In this document: positions 16,416-25,645 of the stretch, piece after piece
Layout of the letters: the number at the start of each line of letters is the position of its first letter
Position numbering within the stretch: the first letter of the stretch is position 1
From: Bradyrhizobium sp. NFR13
GTDB taxonomy: Bacteria; Pseudomonadota; Alphaproteobacteria; Rhizobiales; Xanthobacteraceae
Reading direction: 5' to 3'
Assembly (NCBI RefSeq): GCF_900114605.1
Contig: NZ_FOTP01000006.1
Span: forward strand, 62,001-126,000
Length of the DNA stretch: 64,000 nt
The notes under the pieces: model-generated
Database searches by the model: none
What the model was told of the DNA's origin: nothing
What the model saw: the letters and a program-made list of their open reading frames with translations, nothing else
Position numbers and translations under genes: made by a program

Positions 16416-17480
16416 TTGACGGATACAGACAATATCGTTGCGGAAACCGCGGAACGTATCTTCACCGATCTAGCGGACGCACAGACCATCAACCACGACA
16501 AAGAAGGCAAGTGGAAAGCACCGCTCTGGCAAGCGCTGACCGATGCCGGCCTGCCGCTGTCCTGGGTGCCTGAAGAATGCGACGGCTCCGGCACCAGCAT
16601 GGCCGAAGGTTTCAGCGTCCTCAGCGTCGCCGGCCGCGCCGGCGTTGCGGTGCCGCTCGCGGAAACCATGTTGGCGGGTTGGCTGCTCGCGCAGGTCCAG
16701 ATTAAATCACCGGACGGCATGATGACCGTCGCGCCGGCAAACCCGCGCGATCGCCTCACGCTCAATGCGGATGGTACAATCACCGGCCGCGCACGCGGCG
16801 TGCCGTTCGCGAAGGATGCGAAACATATCGCCGTCGTCGCCTCCGGCATTGGCGGCGCCTCTATTGCACTGGTGGACGCCAGCGCCTGCCGGATTGAAGC
16901 CGGGCTCGGTCTGGCCGATGACCCGTCCGACACGGTGCATTTCGACACTGTGAAGCCGGTCACCATGCAATCTGCGCCATCGGGCTTCGATCAGAACGCG
17001 CTGCTGCTGATGGGCGCACTGGTGCGCAGCCAGCAAATTGCCGGTGCGTTGGAAACCATGCTCGGCATTGGCGTGACCTATTCCGGCGAACGCGTGGCGT
17101 TCGAGAAGAAGATCTCGAAATTCCAGGCAGTACAGCACAATCTGGCGAGGCTCGCGGGCGAGACCTCCGCGGCCCTCGCCGCTGCCAGTTCCGCGGCTGA
17201 CGCCTTCTCCAGCGGCGCGCCGCTCGATGACGCACTCTTCCTCGAGGCCGCCGCTGCGAAGATCCGTTGCTCGGAGGCCGCCGAAAAGGGCGCCGCCATT
17301 GCGCATCAGGTTCTTGGTGCCATCGGCTTCACGCAGGAACACATCCTGCATCGCTACACGCTGCGCGCATTGGCATGGCGCGATGATTTCGGCAGCGAAA
17401 GCTACTGGGCAGTCGAACTCGGCAAACTGGTCGCTGCGCGCGGTGCCAACGAGCTGTGGCCTCTGGTCGCTTCGCGCTGA
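16416..17480 (+). CDS. Acyl-CoA dehydrogenase family protein (short)
   Basis: A 354-residue flavoprotein-type protein with a TTG start at 16416 preceded by GGGGA. It follows the ACAD layout: N-terminal helices with LPLSWVPEECDGSGTSMAEG, a middle beta domain (about 100-195) and a C-terminal helical domain containing GALVRSQQIAGALETML and QVLGAIGFTQEHILHRYTLR. Like the PimD-type partners, it is shorter and more divergent than its neighbour. With the gene 27 bases downstream it may form a heteromeric dehydrogenase, as small/large subunit pairs do in dicarboxylic acid and steroid degradation. Substrate unknown. Confidence 0.8.
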   Translation: MTDTDNIVAETAERIFTDLADAQTINHDKEGKWKAPLWQALTDAGLPLSWVPEECDGSGTSMAEGFSVLSVAGRAGVAVPLAETMLAGWLLAQVQIKSPDGMMTVAPANPRDRLTLNADGTITGRARGVPFAKDAKHIAVVASGIGGASIALVDASACRIEAGLGLADDPSDTVHFDTVKPVTMQSAPSGFDQNALLLMGALVRSQQIAGALETMLGIGVTYSGERVAFEKKISKFQAVQHNLARLAGETSAALAAASSAADAFSSGAPLDDALFLEAAAAKIRCSEAAEKGAAIAHQVLGAIGFTQEHILHRYTLRALAWRDDFGSESYWAVELGKLVAARGANELWPLVASR

Positions 17481-17507
17481 TCGAACACAAGAAACGAGAT
17501 CTTTCAC

Positions 17508-18668
17508 ATGACTGCTGCCCTTCGTTTCGATCCGATCCGCCTGCCGCCCGAATGCGAGCAGCTGCGCAAGGAAGTGCGCGCTTTCCTCGCCGAGGAAATC
17601 GCCGCCGGCACTTTCGATCCGCACAAGCCCCAGCGCGAGGACTCGGACAATCCTGAATTCAGCAAGCGCGTCGGCGAGCGCGGCTGGCTCGGCATGACCT
17701 GGCCCAAGAAGTATGGCGGCCACGAGCGCTCGTTCCTTGAACGCTACGTTGTTACCGAAGAGATGCGCGTGGCCAACGCGCCGGTGCGCCGCTTTTTCGT
17801 CGCCGACCGCCAGAGCGGCCCGGTGCTGCTGAAATACGCGCCCGAGCATATCAAGATGGACATCCTGCCGCGCATCTGCCGGGGCGAGGTCTGTTTCTCC
17901 ATCGGCATGAGCGAACCGAATTCCGGCTCCGACCTGTTCGCCGCCAAGACCAAGGCCACCAAGACCGACGGCGGCTGGCTGATCAATGGCAGCAAGATCT
18001 GGACGACCTCGGCGCATATGGCCGACTACATGATCGCGATCTTCCGCACATCGGCCCCGACCAAGGAAAATCGCCGCCACGGATTGACGCAGTTTCTGGT
18101 CAATATGAAGAAGCCGGGTATCACGGTGAACCCGATCGCGCAGATCACCGGCCAGTACGAATTCAACGAAGTCGTGTTCACCGATCACTTCGTGCCCGAC
18201 GACCACATGCTCGGCGAGATCGACAGCGCCTGGAAACAAGCCACCAGCGAGCTCGCTTATGAGCGATCCGGCCCCGAACGTTTCCTTGAGACCTATTACG
18301 TGCTGACCGAACTGGTCCGCGCTGTCGGCCCGGAGCCGGACACCCGCAGCGCCGAAGGCATCGGCCGCCTTGTCGCGCAGCTGCACACGATGCGGCGCAT
18401 GTCGGTGTCGGTGGCCGGCATGCTGCAGGCCGGCAAGGAGCCGGTGGTGGAAGCGTCCATCGTCAAGGATATCGGCACAATCTGGGAGCAGCAGTTGCCC
18501 CATCGTGTGCGCGAACTCGCGGCCTTCGTCGACGACAGTACCTCCAATCACGCCACGCTGGACGAGATGCTGGGCTTCGCCATCAAGACGGCGCCAAAAC
18601 TGACCATTCAGGGCGGCACCACCGAAGTCCTGCGCGGCATCATCGCGCGCGGACTTGGTCTGCGCTGA
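17508..18668 (+). CDS. Acyl-CoA dehydrogenase
   Basis: A 386-residue FAD enzyme of fatty/carboxylic acyl-CoA oxidation. Clear signatures are GWLGMTWPKKYGGHERS, CFSIGMSEPNSGSDLFAAKT (substrate and FAD binding), INGSKIWTTSAHMADYM, and the C-terminal APKLTIQGGTTEVLRGIIAR, where family members bind the FAD diphosphate. It lies between another acyl-CoA dehydrogenase and an enoyl-CoA hydratase on the same strand with small gaps, so the three act in sequence: dehydrogenation then hydration of an acyl-CoA. The start ATG 17508 follows a GAGA sequence. Confidence 0.9.
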   Translation: MTAALRFDPIRLPPECEQLRKEVRAFLAEEIAAGTFDPHKPQREDSDNPEFSKRVGERGWLGMTWPKKYGGHERSFLERYVVTEEMRVANAPVRRFFVADRQSGPVLLKYAPEHIKMDILPRICRGEVCFSIGMSEPNSGSDLFAAKTKATKTDGGWLINGSKIWTTSAHMADYMIAIFRTSAPTKENRRHGLTQFLVNMKKPGITVNPIAQITGQYEFNEVVFTDHFVPDDHMLGEIDSAWKQATSELAYERSGPERFLETYYVLTELVRAVGPEPDTRSAEGIGRLVAQLHTMRRMSVSVAGMLQAGKEPVVEASIVKDIGTIWEQQLPHRVRELAAFVDDSTSNHATLDEMLGFAIKTAPKLTIQGGTTEVLRGIIARGLGLR

Positions 18669-18693
18669 TCCATCCATTCAACAGAGAGCCATC

Positions 18694-19500
18694 ATGACCA
18701 CCTACAAAGACATCGCCGTCGAGACCCGTGGCCACATTGCGATTATCGAGATCCGCAAGCCGCCGCTGAATTTCTTCGACATCCTGCTGATCCAGCAGAT
18801 CGCCAACGCGCTGGACGAGATCGATGCCAATCCCGAAATCCGCGCGACGGTTCTGTGCGCGCAGGGCAAGGCGTTCTGCGCCGGCGCCGATTTCAGCGAT
18901 CCGAACCGCAAGGAGACCGAGGCAGCCGCCAAGAGCGGCGACCCCGCTGACAATCTCGGTTCCATCGGCCATCTCTATATGGAAGCCGTACGCATCTTCC
19001 GCGCCAAGAAGCCGATCGTCGCCGCCGTACAGGGCGCGGCCATTGGTGGTGGCCTAGGCCTTGCCGTGTCGGCCGATTTCCGCGTCGCCTGCCCGGAAAC
19101 GCGCTTCGCTGCCAATTTTACCAAGCTCGGCTTCCATCCCGGCTTCGGCCTCACTGTGGCGTTGACCGAGCTGATCGGCAAGAACAACGCCGAGCTGATG
19201 TTCTATACATCGCGCCGCGTCGGCGGTGAGGAAGCCTTGAAGATGGGCCTCGCCAATGTGCTGGTGCCGCAGGCCGAGGTCCGCGACGCCGCCATCAAGC
19301 TTGCGGAAGAAATCGCGGAATGCTCGCCGCTTGGCCTGCTGTCGACCCGCGCCACCATGCGGGGCGGCCTCGCTGATCGCGTGGCCAAGGCGACCGAGCA
19401 CGAACTGGCCGAGCAGACGCGCCTGCGTAAGACAGAAGATTTCAAGGAAGGCGTTGCGGCGACTGCCGAACGCCGGGTGCCGAACTTCAAGGGGCGCTAA
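18694..19500 (+). CDS. Enoyl-CoA hydratase/isomerase family protein
   Basis: A 268-residue crotonase-fold protein, started at ATG 18694 behind an AGAGAG SD. The two oxyanion-hole segments are GKAFCAGADFSD and AAIGGGLGLAVSADFRVA. The catalytic glutamate positions of true hydratases are not both obvious, so isomerase or other crotonase activity is possible. It ends the plus-strand acyl-CoA operon and is followed by a strong terminator. The usual reaction is hydration of a 2-enoyl-CoA in the cytoplasm. Confidence 0.88.
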   Translation: MTTYKDIAVETRGHIAIIEIRKPPLNFFDILLIQQIANALDEIDANPEIRATVLCAQGKAFCAGADFSDPNRKETEAAAKSGDPADNLGSIGHLYMEAVRIFRAKKPIVAAVQGAAIGGGLGLAVSADFRVACPETRFAANFTKLGFHPGFGLTVALTELIGKNNAELMFYTSRRVGGEEALKMGLANVLVPQAEVRDAAIKLAEEIAECSPLGLLSTRATMRGGLADRVAKATEHELAEQTRLRKTEDFKEGVAATAERRVPNFKGR

Positions 19501-19535
19501 GTCCCCGTCGGGTTTGTTTTTCAAACCTCACTTGG

Positions 19536-19564
19536 AAATGGCCGGGTTCGCCCGGCCATTTTTA
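19536..19564. terminator. Terminator between convergent catabolic operons
   Basis: Hairpin AAATGGCCGGG / CCCGGCCATTT with a TTCG loop and a following T tract. It lies between the stop of the hydratase gene and the stop of the minus-strand synthetase gene and could serve both. Confidence 0.9.
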
Positions 19565-19577
19565 TGTCATGGGCACT

Positions 19578-21704
19578 CTAGTCTTTCCGCACCACCAACG
19601 CATCGACGATGGTGGTGCCCTCGCCCGCCGGATGCACCAGTACCGGATTGAGTTCGATCTCGGCAATCTCGCCCTTGAACTGAGCTGCGAGCTGCGAGAG
19701 CTGCGCAATCAGCTCCGCCGCCGCCGACACGTCGGCCTTCAGCGCGCCGCGAAAGCCGTTCAGCAACGGAGCGGCCTTGAGCTCGCCCAGCATGGAAGCA
19801 GCCTCAGCGGCACTCACGGGCGCCGGGCGATAGACCACGTCCTTGAACAATTCCGCCGTCACTCCACCAAGACCGACCATCACCATTGGCCCAAAGGTCT
19901 CGTCCAGTAGTGTGCCCACGATGATCTCGACACCCTTCCTGGCCATCGGCGAAACGAGCACGCCTTGCAACGCGGCCTGCGGTCGGTGCTGCCGAGCGCC
20001 GGCAGTCAGCGCATCATAGGCAGCTGCGGCTTCATTCTTCGTCGTGATATTGACCCTCACGCCGCCAATCTCACTCTTGTGCGGAATGTCGCGCGACTGG
20101 ATTTTCATCACCAGCGGGAAGCCAATCTTGGCAATCGCTGCATCCAGCCCCGATCTGTCGGTGACAAGAACCTCGCCTGGCAGCGCGATACCGGCAATCT
20201 GTAACAGCGTCTTGCTGTCATGCTCGGAGAAAGTCGACGCGATCAGCTGCTCAGCCAGATCGCTTGGCGCGATGACAGCTGTTGCGACCGGTTCTGCCAG
20301 CTTGAACCTGACGTGATCGACAAGTCGTCGCAACGCGACGCTGACATGTGCGAGACCCGACAGCACCACAACGCCGGATTCAGAAAGACGTGTGCGCGCA
20401 AAGTTCGACGGCAGCGTATAGGACCAGAACACGACCGGTTTGTTCTGCGCAGCGATGACGGGCTTCAGCTCCAGCGTCTTGAACGGCATCCGCGTCTCGC
20501 TCGACAGCGAGATCACCACCAAGATCACATCGACCTCGTCAGACCTGTCGAGCAATTCAATGGTCTTTTGCAGCCCGCCACTATGCACTGCCTGGGCCGT
20601 GATATCGATCGGATTGCACGGCGACCCGTAGGACGGGATCAGCCCGCGAATCGTCGCCTGAACGCCGTCCGACAATTCGGGCACCTGCAGCCCCTGCGCC
20701 GACACGGCATCAGCGCCCCAGATACCTGCGCCGCCCGAGACGGTGACGACAGCGACGCGATCGCCCTTCGGCAGCGGCGACGTTGTCAGCACGGCGGCAA
20801 TGGTCACCGCTTCGTCGAGATCGTTGGAGACGATGAAGCCATAACGCGCGAACACCGCATCATAGGCGGCCGTCCAGCCCGCCATGCTGGCGGTATGCGA
20901 GGCTGCTGCGCGCTCGCCAGCACCGGAGCGGCCGACCTTTACAACGATGACCGGTTTGCCGAGCTCCGCCGCCTTGCGAGCCGCGGCGAGAAATTTGTCG
21001 ACGTCGCGAATGCCCTCGATGAACAGCAGAATCACGTCAGTCGCCGGATCCTGCACCATGTAATCGAAGAATTCGCCTGCACCGAGATCGGACTCGTTGC
21101 CGGTCGAGATCACGGTGCTCAGAGCAATGCCGAGCGACTTGGCGCGGTTATAGATCGCAAAGCCGATGCCACCGGATTGCGCGACGATACCGATCCGCTT
21201 TTGCGTGGCGATCAATCGTGGCTGATCCCGCTTCACATCAACGGTTGGGCTGAAGGTCGCGGCGATGCCGGCAATCTGGTTGTAGTACCCCTCCGCGTTC
21301 GGTCCGGAGATCCGCATTCCCGTGCGCTTCGCCAACGCCGCGATGGCATCCTGCATGGCGATGGAATCGCCACCTTCCTCGGCAAAGCCGGAGGAGATGA
21401 TGATGGCGTGCTTGACGCCGAGCGTCGCGCACTCCTCAAGCGCGCCAAGCACGACACGCGCAGGAATGATCACGATGGCGAGATCGATCGGCTGCCCAAT
21501 GGCTTTGATGGTCGGATAGCACGCGAGCCCATCGATATCCGGATAGTTCGGATTGACCGGATAGATCGCGCCGGAGAACTGGTTCTTGCGCAGAAAGGAG
21601 AGAAGCAGGCCCGGGATCTTCGTGACATCGCGGGAGGCGCCAATGATGGCGATGCTAGATGGGTTGAAGAACGAGTCCAGCGGATGCGGACATGTCACAG
21701 TCAT
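19578..21704 (-). CDS. Acyl-CoA synthetase, NDP-forming (acetate-CoA ligase family)
   Basis: A 708-residue fusion of alpha and beta parts. A CoA-binding domain (about 8-135, PSSIAIIGASRDVTKIPG) is followed by succinyl-CoA-ligase-like domains with SGGIGFAIYNRAKSLGI and SHTASMAG, where the His is the likely phosphorylated residue. The C-terminal ATP-grasp part (about 485-705) has GFPLVMKIQSRDIPHKSEIG, GTLLDETFGPMVMVGLGG and ELNPVLVHP. It makes acyl-CoA from a carboxylic acid with NDP/Pi rather than AMP/PPi. As last gene of a run with a periplasmic binding protein and a hydratase, it probably activates the imported acid. Confidence 0.87.
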   Translation of the reverse strand: MTVTCPHPLDSFFNPSSIAIIGASRDVTKIPGLLLSFLRKNQFSGAIYPVNPNYPDIDGLACYPTIKAIGQPIDLAIVIIPARVVLGALEECATLGVKHAIIISSGFAEEGGDSIAMQDAIAALAKRTGMRISGPNAEGYYNQIAGIAATFSPTVDVKRDQPRLIATQKRIGIVAQSGGIGFAIYNRAKSLGIALSTVISTGNESDLGAGEFFDYMVQDPATDVILLFIEGIRDVDKFLAAARKAAELGKPVIVVKVGRSGAGERAAASHTASMAGWTAAYDAVFARYGFIVSNDLDEAVTIAAVLTTSPLPKGDRVAVVTVSGGAGIWGADAVSAQGLQVPELSDGVQATIRGLIPSYGSPCNPIDITAQAVHSGGLQKTIELLDRSDEVDVILVVISLSSETRMPFKTLELKPVIAAQNKPVVFWSYTLPSNFARTRLSESGVVVLSGLAHVSVALRRLVDHVRFKLAEPVATAVIAPSDLAEQLIASTFSEHDSKTLLQIAGIALPGEVLVTDRSGLDAAIAKIGFPLVMKIQSRDIPHKSEIGGVRVNITTKNEAAAAYDALTAGARQHRPQAALQGVLVSPMARKGVEIIVGTLLDETFGPMVMVGLGGVTAELFKDVVYRPAPVSAAEAASMLGELKAAPLLNGFRGALKADVSAAAELIAQLSQLAAQFKGEIAEIELNPVLVHPAGEGTTIVDALVVRKD

Positions 21705-21814
21705 GGCGTTTCCCGTTTATTATTGTTGCCGTAGCGTTTCCGAGCGAAGTGGATACCGGTTCGCATGAAGGAAACGCGTCAGAACAAGAAGGGATCGTGC
21801 GGCGATTGCCGCAA

Positions 21815-22582
21815 TCACGCAACGACGCGAAACGTGACCCCGGCCAGCAGAAATGCATCCCCGGCGCAGGGACATCCGCGTGCCCGTGCGCTGCCGAGCA
21901 CCTGTGCGACGTCGTTGACGCGAAAAGTGATCCCGGTCATCGCTTCGCTCTTGCCCTTGGCAAAGCGCAAACAGCCGTTCGTGAACGCGATCTGAGGATC
22001 GTCGTTGCGGGCCGAGGTCAGCGGCACACCGATGATATTGCTCCAGTGCTGCGCCAGATCGTAATGGTCCGGACTCTGCAGCTCGACCTCGGTCAGCGCG
22101 CGCGTGATGTCGTGGCGGATCGCCTCCTGCCAGTCCGGACCGGCCGGCGGATACGGCCCGAAATCGTCGTCGCTGTCTTTGGTATGATTGAACTCGATGA
22201 AGGCGGCCCGGCAATCGCGTGGATGCAATTGCACACCGTGATAGGGCGGATGATCGATCACATTGGCGGTGCGCACGCCGATGTTGGCGGCGAAGCGCCC
22301 ACGCTCGTCGGGATCCTCGCAGGACAGGATCACCATATAGCCACCGCGCCCGCCGGATTTCTCCATAAACCGCCCGGCCGCCGTGCCCGGCTGCGTCGGC
22401 GCGACCACTTCGAGCAACGTCGCCTCAACCGGCATCAGTGCATTTTCGAGGCCGTATTTGCCGACATGGGGGTCGCGGTAGCAGACATTGAGGCCGAGAA
22501 TGGCCGCGATATCGCTCACCACTGGCTCCAGATGCGGAGCGACCAGACAAACTTGCCGCAACCGCATCTGGCTCATGGTCAT
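21815..22582 (-). CDS. VOC (glyoxalase/dioxygenase-fold) family protein
   Basis: A 255-residue protein with two VOC-like modules. The first has MRLRQVCLVAPHLEPVVSDI, a central PHVGKYGLENALMPV segment and TLLEVVAP; the second resumes near DITRALTEVELQSPDHYDLA and ends GCPCAGDAFLLAGVTFRVVA. Metal-ligand residues are not clear, so this may be a binding or isomerase-like member. Its start overlaps the hydratase stop by four bases (ATGA), showing translational coupling in the acid-degradation operon. Confidence 0.78.
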   Translation of the reverse strand: MTMSQMRLRQVCLVAPHLEPVVSDIAAILGLNVCYRDPHVGKYGLENALMPVEATLLEVVAPTQPGTAAGRFMEKSGGRGGYMVILSCEDPDERGRFAANIGVRTANVIDHPPYHGVQLHPRDCRAAFIEFNHTKDSDDDFGPYPPAGPDWQEAIRHDITRALTEVELQSPDHYDLAQHWSNIIGVPLTSARNDDPQIAFTNGCLRFAKGKSEAMTGITFRVNDVAQVLGSARARGCPCAGDAFLLAGVTFRVVA

Positions 22583-23367
22583 TGCCCCTTGAAGACCGGC
22601 TTGCGCTTCTCGACGAAGGCCTGGGCGGCCTCCTTGTGATCGTCAGTATCGCTGCAGCGGGTGTGATGGATTGACTCGCCATCGAAGCAGGCTTCGAGCG
22701 TCATCGTCTCGGCATTATTGATGTTGGTCTTGATGTAGCCGTAGGTGATGCTCGGGCCCTGTGCGAGTGACATTGCCAAGTCGCGTGCCGCTGTCTCCAC
22801 CTCGGCGTCATCGACGACCTTCGTCACCATGCCGAGCGCCAGCGCTTCCTGTGCGGAGAGCACCGGCGACATCAGATAAAGCTCGCGTGCCTTGGCGCTG
22901 CCAAGCATCTTGGTCAGGAAATAGGTGCCGCCATAATCACCGGAGAAGCCGACCTTGGCGAAAGCCGTGGTGATCTTCACCGATTTGCTGGCGACACGGA
23001 GATCGCAGGACAGCGCGATCGAAAGACCGGCGCCTGCGGCCGCACCGTCGAGCTGCGCCACCACCGGCTTCGGCATCTGGTGCAGAATGCGCGACACTTC
23101 CATGCCGCGGCGCAGGTTAGCGCGCTTGGCCTCGAACGGCAGCGGCGCGCGGCCAGCCGCCATCGACTTGACGTCACCGCCGACGCAGAAGGTGCCGCCC
23201 GCGCCCTTGATGAGCACGGCGCGGACGTCGTGATCTTCCTGCGCGCGGCGTGCTGCCGCGACCAGGCCCTGTGTCATCTCCGGATTGAGCGCATTGCGCC
23301 GATCCGGACGATTCATGGTGATGGTTAGAAGACCGCTGTCGAGGTCCTGCAGGACGATGTCGCTCAT
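22579..23367 (-). CDS. Enoyl-CoA hydratase/isomerase family protein
   Basis: A 262-residue crotonase-family protein with AAGGAG before the ATG. Features are ITMNRPDRRNALNPEM, GAGGTFCVGGDVKSMA (first oxyanion segment), AAAGAGLSIALSCDLRVASK (second) and GFSGDYGGTYFLTKMLG. The C-terminus FDGESIHHTRCSDTDDHKEA then FVEKRKPVFKGQ is standard. It is the second gene of the minus-strand operon after the binding protein and overlaps the VOC gene. It likely hydrates or isomerises an unsaturated acyl-CoA. Confidence 0.9.
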   Translation of the reverse strand: MSDIVLQDLDSGLLTITMNRPDRRNALNPEMTQGLVAAARRAQEDHDVRAVLIKGAGGTFCVGGDVKSMAAGRAPLPFEAKRANLRRGMEVSRILHQMPKPVVAQLDGAAAGAGLSIALSCDLRVASKSVKITTAFAKVGFSGDYGGTYFLTKMLGSAKARELYLMSPVLSAQEALALGMVTKVVDDAEVETAARDLAMSLAQGPSITYGYIKTNINNAETMTLEACFDGESIHHTRCSDTDDHKEAAQAFVEKRKPVFKGQ

Positions 23368-23422
23368 GATTGCGCTCCTTGTTGTTGTTCTTGATCGTCC
23401 GGCAAGGTTCAGACCCTGACGA

Positions 23423-24628
23423 TTACTTCTTCACCAGCGGGCAGCGCGAGGCTTCCAGCGGCTGGAATGCCTGCTCTGCGGGAACGGTCGCGAGTAGCTT
23501 GTAGTCGTCCCAGCGGCCCTTGGATTCCGACGGCTTCTTCACCTCGAACAGGTACATGTCATGCACCATGCGGCCATCCTCGCGAATCCGGCCATTCTTG
23601 GCGAACATGTCGTTAATCGGCGTCTCCTTCATGAGCTTCATGACCGGAGCCGAATCCGTCGTGCCGGCGGCCTTCACGGCCTTGAGATAATGCAGCACCG
23701 ATGAATACACGCCGGCCTGGGCCGATGTCGGCACGCGCTTGGTGCGCTCCTGGAAGCGCTTGGTGAACGCGCGCGTCTCGTCATTGAGATCCCAGTAGAA
23801 CGCTTCCGCCAGGATCAGGCCTTGGGCGGTATCGAGACCGACGCTGTCGATGTCGGAGATGAAGGCCAGCAGCGGCGACAGTTTCTGTCCGCCGCTCCGC
23901 GTCAGGCCGAACTCGGCCGCCTGCTTGATCGCGGTGATCGTATCACCGCCAGCATTGGCGAGGCCGACGACCTTGGCTTTGGAGCTCTGCGCCTGCAGCA
24001 GGAAGGACGAGAAATCCGACGTATTCAGCGGATGCTTGACCGATCCCAGCACCTTGCCACCGGCCTTGGTGACGACAGCCGTGGTGTCTTTCTCGAGGTC
24101 CGCGCCGAATGCATAGTCGGCCGACAGGAAGAACCAGGTGTCGAGACCGTTTTTCACCGTGGCGAGACCGGTCACATTGGCCTGCGCGTAAGTGTCGAAC
24201 ACGTAATGCACCGTATAGGGGCCGCAGGCCTCGTTGCTGAGGCGGATTGAGCCCGGGCCGTTGAAGATGATGATCTTGTTGCGCGCGCGCGCGATTTCGC
24301 TCGCGGCCAGTGCGGTCGCCGATGCCGCAACGTCCATGATCGCCTCGACGCCCTGATTGTCGAGCATATCGCGCGCGATGTTGGCGGACAGATCAGCCTT
24401 GTTGAGATGGTCGGCGGCAATAATCTCGATCTTGCGGCCCAGCACTTCACCGCCAAAATCTTCTGCAGCCATCTTCGCAGCGGTCTCGCTGCCCGGGCCG
24501 GTGATATCGGCATACAGGCCCGACATATCGAGAATGGCGCCGAGCTTTAGTGGCTTGGTCTGCGCCATGGCACTTGTGGCCGCGAATGCCATTGCTGACG
24601 CCAGCAGACCTGAAATGATCTTCTTCAA
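23423..24628 (-). CDS. ABC transporter periplasmic substrate-binding protein (Liv-type)
   Basis: A 401-residue protein of the branched-chain amino acid/aromatic acid receptor type. TTG 24628 is chosen as start because GGAGG lies five bases upstream and a typical signal peptide follows (KKIISGLLASAMAFAATSAM, cleavage after AMA). Longer versions lack these. The mature part begins KPLKLGAILDMSGLYADITG, with KIEIIAADHLNKADLSANIA, AIMDVAASATALAASEIA and a Liv-type second lobe. No permease or ATPase gene is adjacent, so the partner transporter lies elsewhere. As first gene of a CoA-ester operon, it likely brings in the acid that the operon degrades. Confidence 0.88.
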   Translation of the reverse strand: MKKIISGLLASAMAFAATSAMAQTKPLKLGAILDMSGLYADITGPGSETAAKMAAEDFGGEVLGRKIEIIAADHLNKADLSANIARDMLDNQGVEAIMDVAASATALAASEIARARNKIIIFNGPGSIRLSNEACGPYTVHYVFDTYAQANVTGLATVKNGLDTWFFLSADYAFGADLEKDTTAVVTKAGGKVLGSVKHPLNTSDFSSFLLQAQSSKAKVVGLANAGGDTITAIKQAAEFGLTRSGGQKLSPLLAFISDIDSVGLDTAQGLILAEAFYWDLNDETRAFTKRFQERTKRVPTSAQAGVYSSVLHYLKAVKAAGTTDSAPVMKLMKETPINDMFAKNGRIREDGRMVHDMYLFEVKKPSESKGRWDDYKLLATVPAEQAFQPLEASRCPLVKK

Positions 24629-24824
24629 AAGTCCCTCCCTTAGACGCGCCGTTATTGTTCGTGCGCGGTGCTTGTTGTTATCGCAATCATGCCGCAATGG
24701 AACAACAGCGGCAAGCGGCGGTGCTGCCAAGAATAGCTGCAAAGACATCAAGGTTTTCCGCAAAGCGGAATGGATTGCTTGCTATGATCGACGAGAGGTT
24801 GACCGGAGCTCGCAAGGTGGCGTG

Positions 24825-25613
24825 ATGCGTGCCGCATCTGCAAAATGTGACGTGTCGCATGCTACAACGCTGTTGCTGGCAGTGATCGGCATTTCAACAT
24901 CCATGCAGTCTGCGTCCGCCGCCTGCATGTTCGCCGCGCAGGGCGAAGGTCGTGTCGCCGACGTGATCGATGTCAGGACATTGCGTTTGAGCGACGGCAA
25001 CGTGGTCCGTCTGGCGGGGATCGAGCCGATAGCCGGCTCATCGAAGTCGACGAGCGAACTTGTCGCATTGGTCTCCGGCCGCGATGTCACCTTGTACGGC
25101 GAAAGCGACATGCCGGATCGCTATGGCCGGCAGCCGGCTTTTGTCTTCGTCGATCCCGCTGCACCGTCGCTGCAGGCGCAGCTTCTGGCGCAGGGCGCTG
25201 CCCTCGCGTCCGGTGCGATTTCGGATAAAACCTGCGCGGCGGAACTCGCCGCTGCAGAAGGCTCGGCCCGCCGGCTGAAGCGCGGAATCTGGGCTCAAAC
25301 CAACGTCATAAAAAACGCGGAAAGTCCCGGCGATATCTTGGCCGATGTGGGGCGTTTCGGGGTGGTCGAGGGGCGAGTTCTGTCGGTTCGCCAAGCCGGG
25401 ACGGTAACTTACGTCAATTTCGGACGTCGCTGGACTGAGGACTTTGCGGTGACTGTCTCAAGGCGCATGATGGCCGCCTTCGAGACGGCCGGAATCACGC
25501 TTAAGTCCCTAGAAAGACGACATATTCGCGTTCGGGGATGGATCGAGAGGCGCGGCGGGCCGCGGATCGAGGCGCTCGGGGTGCAGCAGATCGAAGTGGT
25601 CGGGGACAATTAG
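24825..25613 (+). CDS. Exported thermonuclease-like (SNase-fold) protein
   Basis: A 262-residue protein from ATG 24825 with AAGGTGG upstream. The N-terminus has a signal-like stretch (TLLLAVIGISTSMQSASAAC). Residues about 50-165 resemble the staphylococcal nuclease fold: GRVADVIDVRTLRLSDGNVV then RLAGIEP, VTLYGESDMPDRYGRQPAFV, and GAALASGAI. A second OB-like part (VVEGRVLSVRQAGTVTYVNF) follows. Key catalytic arginine and glutamate residues are only partly apparent, so nuclease activity is not certain. It is divergent from the binding-protein operon, with 196 bases between. Confidence 0.7.
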   Translation: MRAASAKCDVSHATTLLLAVIGISTSMQSASAACMFAAQGEGRVADVIDVRTLRLSDGNVVRLAGIEPIAGSSKSTSELVALVSGRDVTLYGESDMPDRYGRQPAFVFVDPAAPSLQAQLLAQGAALASGAISDKTCAAELAAAEGSARRLKRGIWAQTNVIKNAESPGDILADVGRFGVVEGRVLSVRQAGTVTYVNFGRRWTEDFAVTVSRRMMAAFETAGITLKSLERRHIRVRGWIERRGGPRIEALGVQQIEVVGDN

Positions 25614-25645
25614 GCCACTTGGGCAGCAAGATCGCTTGAGCGAAG

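Noticed and set aside
16707-18677. 656-codon minus-strand open frame
   Set aside because: It lies opposite two clear acyl-CoA dehydrogenase genes and is a GC-driven shadow.
20220-21734. 504-codon plus-strand open frame
   Set aside because: Shadow of the NDP-forming acyl-CoA synthetase gene on the minus strand.
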